From Acidobacteriota bacterium (GTDB lineage Bacteria; Acidobacteriota; B3-B38; Guanabaribacteriales; JAGGZT01): a DNA stretch of 39,620 bases. The first letter of the stretch is position 1. Each line of letters opens with the position of its first letter. Both the position numbers and the translations under genes were made by a program. Under the pieces are notes generated by a model. That model ran no database searches. It was not told the DNA's origin and saw only the letters and a list, made by a program, of their open reading frames with translations. Of this stretch, positions 24,616 to 31,787 are shown piece after piece. Where the stretch lies: the NCBI GenBank assembly GCA_021161905.1, contig JAGGZT010000038.1:1-39620 (forward strand), in the 5' to 3' direction.

Positions 24616-25824
24616 TTAGTAGCTTCTATCCTCCCCTGTTTCTCTGGAAGCAATTAGAGCGTATTTCACCCCAAGGGGACCGATCAGCTCGTTGATTATC
24701 ACTCCTCCGAGGACCACCGCTGTAACCAATTCTATAAGCTGGGGGAAGGAGGAAAATTCATCCCGCAGGGTCAAAAGAAGGCTTATGCTTACACCTCCCA
24801 TAGGTAAGGTAGCAAATCCGGAGTAAAACCGTACATTCTTCTTCGCCGAGGCGATAACGGCACCACAGAAGGAACCGCTCATCTTCCCCAATGCCCGAAT
24901 GCCAAAGAATATCAACACCAACCACCAGTTTTTAAAAAGGAAAGTAGTGTTAAGACTCGCACCGGCGAAGACAAAAAAGACGATATAAAGAGGAAGTTCC
25001 AGATCCTCGAACACGAGAAATACCTCCGGATCCACCCCATAGTTTACCACTATCATCCCCACTATCAAATCGATTAGAATAGGAGAAAAGTGAAACCATC
25101 TTTCCAACTCAAAGGAGAAAAAAATAAAACCGAGAAATAAAACGATCATCTCCTGTCTCTTGGGAATGAAACGGAGTATATAGACCAGGATAAATCCGAG
25201 CATAACCCCAAAACCAACTGAACCAAAAAGCTCTAATAAGGGGAATAAAAGTGAGGAAAGTTTTATCTTCCCGAGAAGATCAACTTTGGCGATCAAGGAA
25301 ATGAGATTGTAAACTACGATAGAAGCAGCATCAGAGAGCGCCACCACTGCAAGCAAGGTGTAGGTAAACTCTCCTTTCGCCTCGAGCTCCCTTATCACCG
25401 AGGCAGTGGAGATGACTGCGGTGGAAGTACCCAGAGCGCCGATGAGCAAAGCTATAGGCAGGGAAAAACCCAACAGTTTAATACCAATAAAAACAAATAA
25501 GAAAGAAAAGATCATCTGGAATATAGTTATTGCGAGAACGCTCTTCGTTATCCTTCTCAATCGGCTGAATCGAAGCTCTCCCCCAATTATCAAAGCGATG
25601 AGGCCAATACCGAGATTTTTAACCGGGGTAAGACTGAAATTGATCTCGGGGGAGATAATATTGATCAGAGATGGACTAAAGATTATTCCCACAATGAGAT
25701 AGCCGGTGATCGAAGGAAAGCCAAGCTTTTTAAATAATTTCCCTCCAGCGATACCTAAAAGAAGGGTTAACGCCAATGCCAACCCAATCTGACTGATGAA
25801 CTCTCCTGAAAAATTTTGCCACAT
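24616..25824 (-). CDS. CPA2-family cation:proton antiporter (KefB/GerN-like)
   Basis: 402 residues, almost entirely hydrophobic, with about 12 membrane helices and no soluble RCK domain. The pattern matches sodium/proton or potassium/proton exchangers: FPSITGYLIVGIIFSP at the start, LIALIIGGELRFS, LIGALGTSTAVISTASVIRELEAKG (the discontinuous-helix region), LAVVALSDAASIVVY with the conserved Asp of the transport site, and FVFAGASLNTTFL. It may export Na+ or K+. There is no obvious Shine-Dalgarno before the ATG; other starts are not clearly better. Followed directly by a coupled small gene. Confidence 0.85.
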   Translation of the reverse strand: MWQNFSGEFISQIGLALALTLLLGIAGGKLFKKLGFPSITGYLIVGIIFSPSLINIISPEINFSLTPVKNLGIGLIALIIGGELRFSRLRRITKSVLAITIFQMIFSFLFVFIGIKLLGFSLPIALLIGALGTSTAVISTASVIRELEAKGEFTYTLLAVVALSDAASIVVYNLISLIAKVDLLGKIKLSSLLFPLLELFGSVGFGVMLGFILVYILRFIPKRQEMIVLFLGFIFFSFELERWFHFSPILIDLIVGMIVVNYGVDPEVFLVFEDLELPLYIVFFVFAGASLNTTFLFKNWWLVLIFFGIRALGKMSGSFCGAVIASAKKNVRFYSGFATLPMGGVSISLLLTLRDEFSSFPQLIELVTAVVLGGVIINELIGPLGVKYALIASRETGEDRSY

Positions 25825-25930
25825 AGTTTTTCTATATTACCAAAAAAGGTCTCAGTTTATAAAGAAAAAACGGCTCTACCCAGCAAATAAGCCCAGATGA
25901 ACTATCTTAAAAAATAATTCAACCTTTATC

Positions 25931-25958
25931 TTGACATATAAAAATCTTTATTTAAAAT
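25931..25958 (+). promoter_or_regulatory. Predicted promoter of the inhibitor/peptidase pair
   Basis: TTGACA (25931-25936), a 16-base spacer and TAAAAT (25953-25958), about 60 bases before the GTG start at 26020. Confidence 0.6.
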
Positions 25959-26019
25959 ACTGATAGAATGAGGAGAGGATTGGATAACCATTTAACTCAA
26001 AACTAAAAGGGGGAGAAAG

Positions 26020-26403
26020 GTGAGATTGTTTTATGGTCTAATGATTGCCTCCCTTCTTCTAGGAGGGATATCCTCCTCAACCACCAAGTTCACCCGCCAC
26101 AGCTTCATCGTGATCGAGAAGCCGGGAGAGGCTATTGAGGTAAAGGTAGGGGATATGATCGAGATAACCACCCCTATGTTCCCACTCATCCCCGAGAATC
26201 TGGGAAAGAAGTTTGAAATGAACTACGATCAAAAAAATCTTCGCCTGATAGGCGAGCTACCACCAGGAGTAGAGGGGGTTATGGGAAGGGAGTATTACTT
26301 CAAAGCGGTCTTTGCCGGCACTTCCTTCATCGAGATAACGGTAACCGATGGAAAGGGAGAGGTCTTAGAGAAGTACCATCAAGACATTGTGATCAAAAAA
26401 TAG
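26020..26403 (+). CDS. Secreted chagasin-like (I42-type) candidate protease inhibitor
   Basis: 127 residues with a signal peptide (MRLFYGLMIASLLLGGISSS) and a small all-beta domain. The order GEAIEVKVGDMIEI, PPGVEGVMGREYYFKAVFAGTSFIEITV and LEKYHQDIVIKK follows the chagasin/ICP Ig-like fold, where FKALxPGTTxI and a C-terminal beta strand are standard. The NPTTGY and RPW loops are not obvious, so binding is uncertain. Chagasins inhibit papain-family proteases, and the next gene, 57 bases downstream on the same strand, is such a protease. The start is GTG with GGGGGAGAAAG upstream. A plain Ig-like secreted protein is the alternative. Confidence 0.5.
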   Translation: MRLFYGLMIASLLLGGISSSTTKFTRHSFIVIEKPGEAIEVKVGDMIEITTPMFPLIPENLGKKFEMNYDQKNLRLIGELPPGVEGVMGREYYFKAVFAGTSFIEITVTDGKGEVLEKYHQDIVIKK

Positions 26404-26459
26404 GCTTTTATTTGGAGTAAGGTAGGTTAAAAACCTAACCTAATTAAAGGAGGTGTATT

Positions 26460-27557
26460 ATGGGGTTTAGGGGGAGAAGGTATATCCTACCTTTGGTTAT
26501 CGTAGCCCTTTTGGGAGTTGCCTTTCTCGGCGCCCAGATCAAGATCCAGAAGGTCCAAAAGGTCCAGATAAAGCCGAAGCTCATAAGGGCAAACCCAGTC
26601 CTCCTCCGCCAGATGTACTATGTGAGAAAAAATGTCCCCTACATCAAGATCCTGAAGAGAAAGGAGATCCCACTTATCCCCTTAAGTATGATGCGGATTG
26701 AAGCGCCGATGAGAATAAAAAGGGTCCATAAATCCGAAGGGATGAAGTTCCTGGAGGCAAGCAAAAAGAAATATCCCTCACTCAAGGTGAACTACCTGAA
26801 AGTAAACCTCAAGCTGGTTATGGCGTTCATTCGGGCACGGATGGATCATCGTCCCAAGATGACCCCGATCCGCGATCAGGGCCATCGAGGCACCTGCGTT
26901 GCCTTCGCCTGTATGGCAGCCCTCGAGCCATTTCCCACCATCCCAGACGATCTTTCAGAGCAATACGCCTACTACATCATAAAGAGAACGCTTGATCCCA
27001 ACCCGAGCCCCTGTCGGGATGGTGTAGCCACCTGGCGGGCAGCAGATGTCTTGAGAAGGCAAAGCGTGTGCGAGGAGAGATACTGGAGGTATAATAAGAA
27101 TCGCTGGAGTTATCCCAACAAATCCTGCATCGACAACCTCACCCAGGCACCACCACCATCCGCTGCCAGAAGAAACGCCCATTATGGCATCCAGAGTTAT
27201 CGGCTCATCTTCGACGACGGTCCCACCGGCGCTACCAGCATAAAGAATGTCGATTACCTCAAACGGATTATCTTCGCCGACTACAATATCGTGATCGGTC
27301 TTTATGTGGCAGGTACCGATTGGGGAGATGGAAAGGGGATAATCCGTGTTCAATACGATGCTCGTGGAAACCCAGTTTCCCCGAGAGGCGGACACGCGAT
27401 GCTCATTTGCGGGTATAACGATAAGGATCAGTATTTCATCGTGAAGAACAGCTGGGGTCCAAGTTGGGGACACTCGGGATATGCCTACATCAGCTACAAC
27501 TACATCCGTCAGTATGCGAAGTACGGGTTCTATGTGATAAGAGCGCGGACAAGGTAA
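26460..27557 (+). CDS. Secreted papain-like (C1 family) cysteine peptidase
   Basis: 365-residue peptidase with an N-terminal signal/anchor (residues 8-24), a basic proregion to about residue 125 and a C1 domain. The catalytic set is complete: oxyanion Gln140 in IRDQG, Cys146 in GTCVAFA, His312 in GGHAMLICGYND and Asn330 in IVKNSWGPSWG. The usual Trp after the active Cys is Val. The proregion is Lys-rich (KIQKVQKVQIKPK) and lacks the ERFNIN motif of eukaryotic papains. AAAGGAGGTG precedes the ATG; an upstream gene for a chagasin-like inhibitor shares the promoter. It probably acts outside the cytoplasm. Confidence 0.88.
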   Translation: MGFRGRRYILPLVIVALLGVAFLGAQIKIQKVQKVQIKPKLIRANPVLLRQMYYVRKNVPYIKILKRKEIPLIPLSMMRIEAPMRIKRVHKSEGMKFLEASKKKYPSLKVNYLKVNLKLVMAFIRARMDHRPKMTPIRDQGHRGTCVAFACMAALEPFPTIPDDLSEQYAYYIIKRTLDPNPSPCRDGVATWRAADVLRRQSVCEERYWRYNKNRWSYPNKSCIDNLTQAPPPSAARRNAHYGIQSYRLIFDDGPTGATSIKNVDYLKRIIFADYNIVIGLYVAGTDWGDGKGIIRVQYDARGNPVSPRGGHAMLICGYNDKDQYFIVKNSWGPSWGHSGYAYISYNYIRQYAKYGFYVIRARTR

Positions 27558-27573
27558 AAAAGGAAACGAGATT

Positions 27574-27607
27574 AAAGCGAGGGGCGCAAGCTGCGCCCTC
27601 GCTTTTT
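27574..27607. terminator. Intrinsic terminator after the C1 peptidase
   Basis: Long GC-rich hairpin with arms AAAGCGAGGGGCGCA and TGCGCCCTCGCTTT (one G bulge) and loop AGC, then a T tract. The convergent methyltransferase ends just beyond it. Confidence 0.85.
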
Positions 27608-27612
27608 CTCTG

Positions 27613-28281
27613 CTACTTCTCGAAACTGGCTACCAGCCCGATAAAAGCACCTACGGGGAGAAAAAGAGGGGAAAGGCTCCGTTTACCAGGAAAAACGGTG
27701 GTCTGATAGAGGATCTCCTTTATCCTGATCCCCCTTTCCTCAGCCACCTTAAGAACCAATCTCCTCAGGTTAAACGGGGAGTAGAATCGGGCATAGCGGT
27801 AAGGGTTTTCTCGGCCAAGGAGAAGTTCTATCCTCCTTCTCATCCCGGTGGGACTTAGGCTGTTTAGCACGCCGAGGATGATCATTCCTCGCCCTACTCG
27901 AAACATCTCCCCTATCGTTTCTGCTGGTTCCTTTATGAACTCGAGGGTGGTGATGGCGGATACGATATCAAAGGAAGAGGAAGCAAAGGGAAGCATCACC
28001 GCATCTCCAAGAATGTAGGGCAAGCGCTCGTTTTTCCTTGCCTCTGAAAGCATAGCAAAGGATATGTCAAGCCCAACCACATCATAGCCTAAGGAAGAAA
28101 AAAAACGGGTGAAATAGCCCGTACCACAGCCTACCTCGAGGAGGCGTCCCTCACGGTTTCCAGGAAGAAGTGATGAGAGAAGAGCTTTTTCCTGCTCGGC
28201 GATGATCCTCCCCCTCGGCGTACGGTACCACTTCTCATATCCCTTAGCTATCTCAGGAGAATGCCACCATTCCCTTTCCAT
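27613..28281 (-). CDS. Class I SAM-dependent methyltransferase (UbiE/type-11-like)
   Basis: 222 residues. The SAM-binding motif I is LLEVGCGTGYFT (47-58); VVGLDIS marks motif II, and PFASSSFDIVSAITTLEF is the motif III/IV region of type-11 methyltransferases. After the Rossmann part come a basic segment and an aromatic C-terminus (PLFLPVGAFIGLVASFEK) that is mildly hydrophobic. The substrate is unknown. AAGAGGAGGAGGT precedes the ATG. It is transcribed alone, divergently from the histidine ammonia-lyase gene. Confidence 0.8.
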   Translation of the reverse strand: MEREWWHSPEIAKGYEKWYRTPRGRIIAEQEKALLSSLLPGNREGRLLEVGCGTGYFTRFFSSLGYDVVGLDISFAMLSEARKNERLPYILGDAVMLPFASSSFDIVSAITTLEFIKEPAETIGEMFRVGRGMIILGVLNSLSPTGMRRRIELLLGRENPYRYARFYSPFNLRRLVLKVAEERGIRIKEILYQTTVFPGKRSLSPLFLPVGAFIGLVASFEK

Positions 28282-28334
28282 ACCTCCTCCTCTTTTCCAT
28301 TATAACCTCTTCGTCAACTCGGTTTTTCATCTTA

Positions 28335-28362
28335 TTGACAAACGGAGGATAAATGATAGGAT
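28335..28362 (+). promoter_or_regulatory. Predicted promoter of the ammonia-lyase gene
   Basis: TTGACA (28335-28340), a 16-base spacer and TAGGAT (28357-28362), the same pair and spacing as the pyrR promoter. Confidence 0.65.
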
Positions 28363-28396
28363 AAGATGAAAAAATTTTTATACAGGAGAGAGGGAG

Positions 28397-30118
28397 ATGA
28401 AAAAAGAGGTGCTGAAGATAGACGGGGAAAACCTTACCCTCAATGAGGTGATCGCGGTAGCAAGAAAGGGAAAGAAGGTCGCCATAGCGGAAGAGGCAAA
28501 GAAGAGGATGGAGAAGACGAGAAGATGGGTGGAGAAGGTGGTAGCAGATGGAGAGCCGGTGGTCTACGCGATAAACACTGGCTTCGGTTCCTTAGCAGGA
28601 AGGAGGGTGCTCAGGGACCCCGCACTTATCAAGAGGCTCCAGCGAAACCTGATCTTAAGCCACTCCGCCGGTGTCGGTGACCCCTTTCCTCTTGAAGTAG
28701 TGCGGGCAGCGATACTCCTTCGGGCAAACACCTTAGCCAAGGGAAATTCCGGGATAAGAAGCGAGGTAGTGGAAAACCTCCTCTCGCTTTTAAACAACGA
28801 TGTCATACCCAAGGTGCCGATGAAGGGATCGGTGGGGGCAAGTGGGGATCTCGCTCCCCTCGCCCATATCGTCCTCGTCATCTCGATGGACCCGGAGATG
28901 GAACCGGAAGAAGAAGAAAGGATCCTAAAGGAGCTCAGAAGCGGGAACGAGAAAGCAAGGGAAAAGCTCATCTCCTTAAGTGGTGAGGCGTTCGTAAAGG
29001 ATGGTGAGGGGTATAAACTGATAAGCGGTATCGAGGCGATGGCAAAGGCAGGGATTCCGCGGGTGAAGCTCGAAGCGAAGGAGGGATTAGCCCTCACCAA
29101 TGGCGCCCAGTTCATCACCGCAATGGGGGCGCTTGCGGTTTACGATGCCATCATCCTCGCCAAATCAGCGGACATAATCGCTTCCCTCTCCCTTGAGGCT
29201 ATGCTTGGTCTCGAAGCGGCATTCTCCCCCCATCTTCACCGGGCAAGGAGACATCCTGGCTCGATAGCAACTGCGGAAAATATAAGAAGGCTCGTTTCCG
29301 GAAGCAACCTGGTGAGGCATATCAAGGAGATAGAGAACTCACGGAACACGATGGAGGAGTTCAGCAAGGTTCAGGACCCATACTCTCTAAGGTGTGTTCC
29401 TCAAATCCATGGGGCGAGTAAAGAGGCAGTGCTTTTCGCTAAAAAGAGGATAGAACAAGAGATGAACTCGGCAACCGACAACCCCCTGATTTTCCTCGAG
29501 ACCGAGGGAAGGAACAAGGCGTTTTCCGGAGGCAACTTCCACGGAGAGCCAGTGGGGATGCCCCTCGACTTCCTCGGTATCGCTCTCGCCAAACTGGGGA
29601 ACATCGCCGAGCGAAGGGTCTTCCGCCTTACCGATAAGACGCTTAATTATGGCCTTCCCTCCTACCTCATCGATGTTCCCGGTGAAGAGGGGATCCACAA
29701 TGGTCTGATGATCGCTCAATACACCGCTGCCTCCCTCGTCTCCGAGAATAAGGTCCTCGCCCATCCCTCTTCGGTCGATTCCATACCCACCTCAGAGAGT
29801 ATGGAGGATGTAGTCAGTATGGGGACATTTGCCGCGAGAAAGGCACTCGAGATAGTGGAAAATACGGCATATATCCTGGCGATCGAGGCATTAGCCTCCT
29901 CTCAGGCGATCTATCTCCGGCTAAAGAAGGAAAAGGGCAAATTGGGAAAAGGCACCGGACGAGCTTATGAGTTGATAAGGGAAGTCATCCCCCCACTTAC
30001 CTCTGACCGCCTCCTTTATCCCGATATAGAAGCCTCATACGAGCTCATAAAGAGCGGAAGATTGGTCGAGGCGGTTGAGGAGGCGGTAGGCGAATTACTA
30101 CTTGAGGCAAGGGGTTGA
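28397..30118 (+). CDS. hutH: Histidine ammonia-lyase family protein
   Basis: 573-residue aromatic amino acid ammonia-lyase. The MIO cofactor triad is A148-S149-G150 in GSVGASGDLAPLAH; Tyr57 is in YAINTGFG and His89 in LILSHSAG, where a His favours histidine over phenylalanine as substrate. QDPYSLRCVPQIHG and FSGGNFHGEP are also kept. It removes ammonia from histidine to give urocanate. The protein is longer than typical HutH (about 510) because of a roughly 30-residue acidic insertion after the MIO helix (about 164-195). The late NQEDH motif reads SMEDVVSMG. No other hut genes are present. AGGAGAGAGGGAG precedes the ATG. Confidence 0.88.
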   Translation: MKKEVLKIDGENLTLNEVIAVARKGKKVAIAEEAKKRMEKTRRWVEKVVADGEPVVYAINTGFGSLAGRRVLRDPALIKRLQRNLILSHSAGVGDPFPLEVVRAAILLRANTLAKGNSGIRSEVVENLLSLLNNDVIPKVPMKGSVGASGDLAPLAHIVLVISMDPEMEPEEEERILKELRSGNEKAREKLISLSGEAFVKDGEGYKLISGIEAMAKAGIPRVKLEAKEGLALTNGAQFITAMGALAVYDAIILAKSADIIASLSLEAMLGLEAAFSPHLHRARRHPGSIATAENIRRLVSGSNLVRHIKEIENSRNTMEEFSKVQDPYSLRCVPQIHGASKEAVLFAKKRIEQEMNSATDNPLIFLETEGRNKAFSGGNFHGEPVGMPLDFLGIALAKLGNIAERRVFRLTDKTLNYGLPSYLIDVPGEEGIHNGLMIAQYTAASLVSENKVLAHPSSVDSIPTSESMEDVVSMGTFAARKALEIVENTAYILAIEALASSQAIYLRLKKEKGKLGKGTGRAYELIREVIPPLTSDRLLYPDIEASYELIKSGRLVEAVEEAVGELLLEARG

Positions 30119-30143
30119 CAAGGATGGTCTTCCTTGATAGGAT
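30115..30143 (+). promoter_or_regulatory. Predicted promoter of hisS
   Basis: TTGACA (30115-30120), a 17-base spacer and TAGGAT (30138-30143). The ammonia-lyase stop codon TGA lies inside the -35 hexamer. A leader of about 180 bases precedes hisS. Confidence 0.65.
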
Positions 30144-30187
30144 TGGGGCGATTTTCAGAAAGATTCTTCGCTACTTATGAGGATATG

Positions 30188-30265
30188 ATGATGAGTTCCT
30201 TCAAGTTTCCTCCGCCGATATATCACTTCCCCAAAAAGCATCACTTCTACCGCTTCTACCATTGA
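30188..30265 (+). CDS. Candidate His-rich leader peptide upstream of hisS
   Basis: A 25-codon frame starting with ATG repeats (30185, 30188, 30191), with GAGG at 30179-30182, and ending TGA at 30263-30265. The C-terminal half reads FPKKHHFYRFYH, giving four His in the last 13 residues, plus many Phe and Tyr. It lies inside the predicted hisS leader, between an enzyme that consumes histidine and the histidyl-tRNA synthetase. It could sense histidyl-tRNA supply by ribosome stalling. No terminator hairpin with a T tract follows, so control would have to act on translation; a chance origin of this His cluster is possible. Confidence 0.35.
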   Translation: MMSSFKFPPPIYHFPKKHHFYRFYH

Positions 30266-30330
30266 CGCATCATAATTACGATCGTCCGAATGAGGTATCT
30301 CAAACTCAAAATCCAGCCAAGGAGAAGACA

Positions 30331-31731
30331 ATGACGAGAAAAAAACAAACTGAGCCCCTTCTTCCCCGGGGGATGCGTGATTTCCTCCCCGAGGAGATGA
30401 TGCGGAGGAGGAAGGTAATCGAAACGATAAGAGAAATATTCGAACGCTATGGCTACGAACCACTTGAGACTCCGGCGCTCGAGAGGATAGAGGTCCTTGC
30501 CGGGAAATACGGCGAGGAGGGGGAAAAGCTGATGTTCAGGGTATTGAAAAGGGGAAGTGGTATCGAAAAACTGGGAAAGGAGATAGAGGAATTAAGGATA
30601 ACCAACAAGCGAGAGATCATCGATCTCGCCCTTCGCTACGACCTCACTGTTCCCCTTGCCCGGGTGGTTGCCCTCAACCAGGGAAAGATCGCCCTCCCCT
30701 TCAAGCGCTATCAAATACAGCCGGTATGGCGGGCAGAAAGACCACAACGGGGAAGATACCGTGAATTCTATCAGTGCGATGTGGATACGGTGGGAAGCCC
30801 ATCGATGATGGCTGATGCCGAGATTATCACCATCATCAATGAGATCCTCACCAAACTTGGCTTTTCCCGATTCCGCATCCGGATAAATAATAGAAAGGTA
30901 TTAAACGGCATTGCAGAGAAAGCAGGGGTCCCGGAGGAAAAAGCGATCGACCTCTTCATCGGGATAGATAAGCTGGAAAAGATCGGGCTTTCCGGGGTGG
31001 AGGAGGAACTTAAAAACCGGGGTATAGCAAGGGAAGCGATCGCTAAGATCATCCCCATCCTTGAGGTAAAGGGTGATTTTAAAACCGTGCTTTCCGAGGC
31101 GGAAAAGCTCCTTTATGGGTCCAAGATAGGGGAGGAGGGGCTTTCCGAACTCGCCGAACTTTTCAACTACGCCACCTCGTTTGGGGTTCCGCCGGGAAAC
31201 CTCATCCTCGACCTTTCCCTCGCCCGGGGCCTCGATTACTATACCGGTCCCATCTACGAGTCGGTGGTGGATGAACCGAGGATAGGAAGCCTCACCGGAG
31301 GCGGAAGGTACGATAACCTGATCGGAATGTTCCTCGGAAGGGACATCCCCGCCACGGGAACGAGCATCGGGATCGAGCGGATAATCGATGCGCTGACCGA
31401 GCTCAAGATGCTTCCAGCAGAAAAAACGCTCTCCGAGGTCCTTGTCACCGTGTTCGATAAGGAAAGCTTCCCCGAATCGGCTAAGGTAGCCCGCGAGCTC
31501 CGTGATGCCGGGATCAACACCACCATCTACTTCGAACCCGGGGATAAGCTCTCCTCTCAGCTCAAGTACGCCGATAAGCGAGGGATACCCTTAGCAATAA
31601 TCGTGGGACCGGATGAGATAAAAGAAGGGGTAGTGGCGGTTAAGGACCTCGGTTCTGGAAAACAGGAGAAGGTAGAAAGGAGAAAGCTCATCTCCCTCAT
31701 CAAGGAAAGAATTAAAGAGGAGGGTCATTGA
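30331..31731 (+). CDS. hisS: Histidyl-tRNA synthetase
   Basis: 466-residue class II synthetase. Motif 1 region RGMRDFLPEEM, RYDLTVPLARV, motif 2 QIQPVWRAERPQRGRYREF, the histidine-specific ARGLDYYTGPIYES and motif 3-like GTSIGIERI are present, with the anticodon-binding domain after about residue 360. The ATG at 30331 is preferred: CCAAGGAGAAGACA is just upstream, while the longer frame extends through the leader. It charges tRNA-His in the cytoplasm. It lies 212 bases after the histidine ammonia-lyase gene and has its own promoter. Confidence 0.95.
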   Translation: MTRKKQTEPLLPRGMRDFLPEEMMRRRKVIETIREIFERYGYEPLETPALERIEVLAGKYGEEGEKLMFRVLKRGSGIEKLGKEIEELRITNKREIIDLALRYDLTVPLARVVALNQGKIALPFKRYQIQPVWRAERPQRGRYREFYQCDVDTVGSPSMMADAEIITIINEILTKLGFSRFRIRINNRKVLNGIAEKAGVPEEKAIDLFIGIDKLEKIGLSGVEEELKNRGIAREAIAKIIPILEVKGDFKTVLSEAEKLLYGSKIGEEGLSELAELFNYATSFGVPPGNLILDLSLARGLDYYTGPIYESVVDEPRIGSLTGGGRYDNLIGMFLGRDIPATGTSIGIERIIDALTELKMLPAEKTLSEVLVTVFDKESFPESAKVARELRDAGINTTIYFEPGDKLSSQLKYADKRGIPLAIIVGPDEIKEGVVAVKDLGSGKQEKVERRKLISLIKERIKEEGH

Positions 31732-31787
31732 ACTAAACCTTACAATAAATCCTTTTCTATTGGAAACCGTAGCTGAAGGATACCTAT

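Noticed and set aside
26421-26440. Hairpin between the inhibitor and peptidase genes as a terminator
   Set aside because: The stem is AT-rich (TAGGTT/AACCTA) and no T tract follows; it is more likely incidental or a weak mRNA structure before the ribosome site.
28366-28446. Short frame overlapping the start of the ammonia-lyase gene
   Set aside because: No ribosome site precedes it and it runs out of frame through the real start; no amino acid bias is seen.
30144-30330. T-box riboswitch before hisS
   Set aside because: No AGGGTGGNACCGCG-like core and no terminator hairpin were found.
30155-30463. Minus-strand frame across the hisS leader and start, whose end reads like a protein
   Set aside because: No ribosome site or promoter on that strand, and the complementary plus strand already carries the hisS leader and gene.
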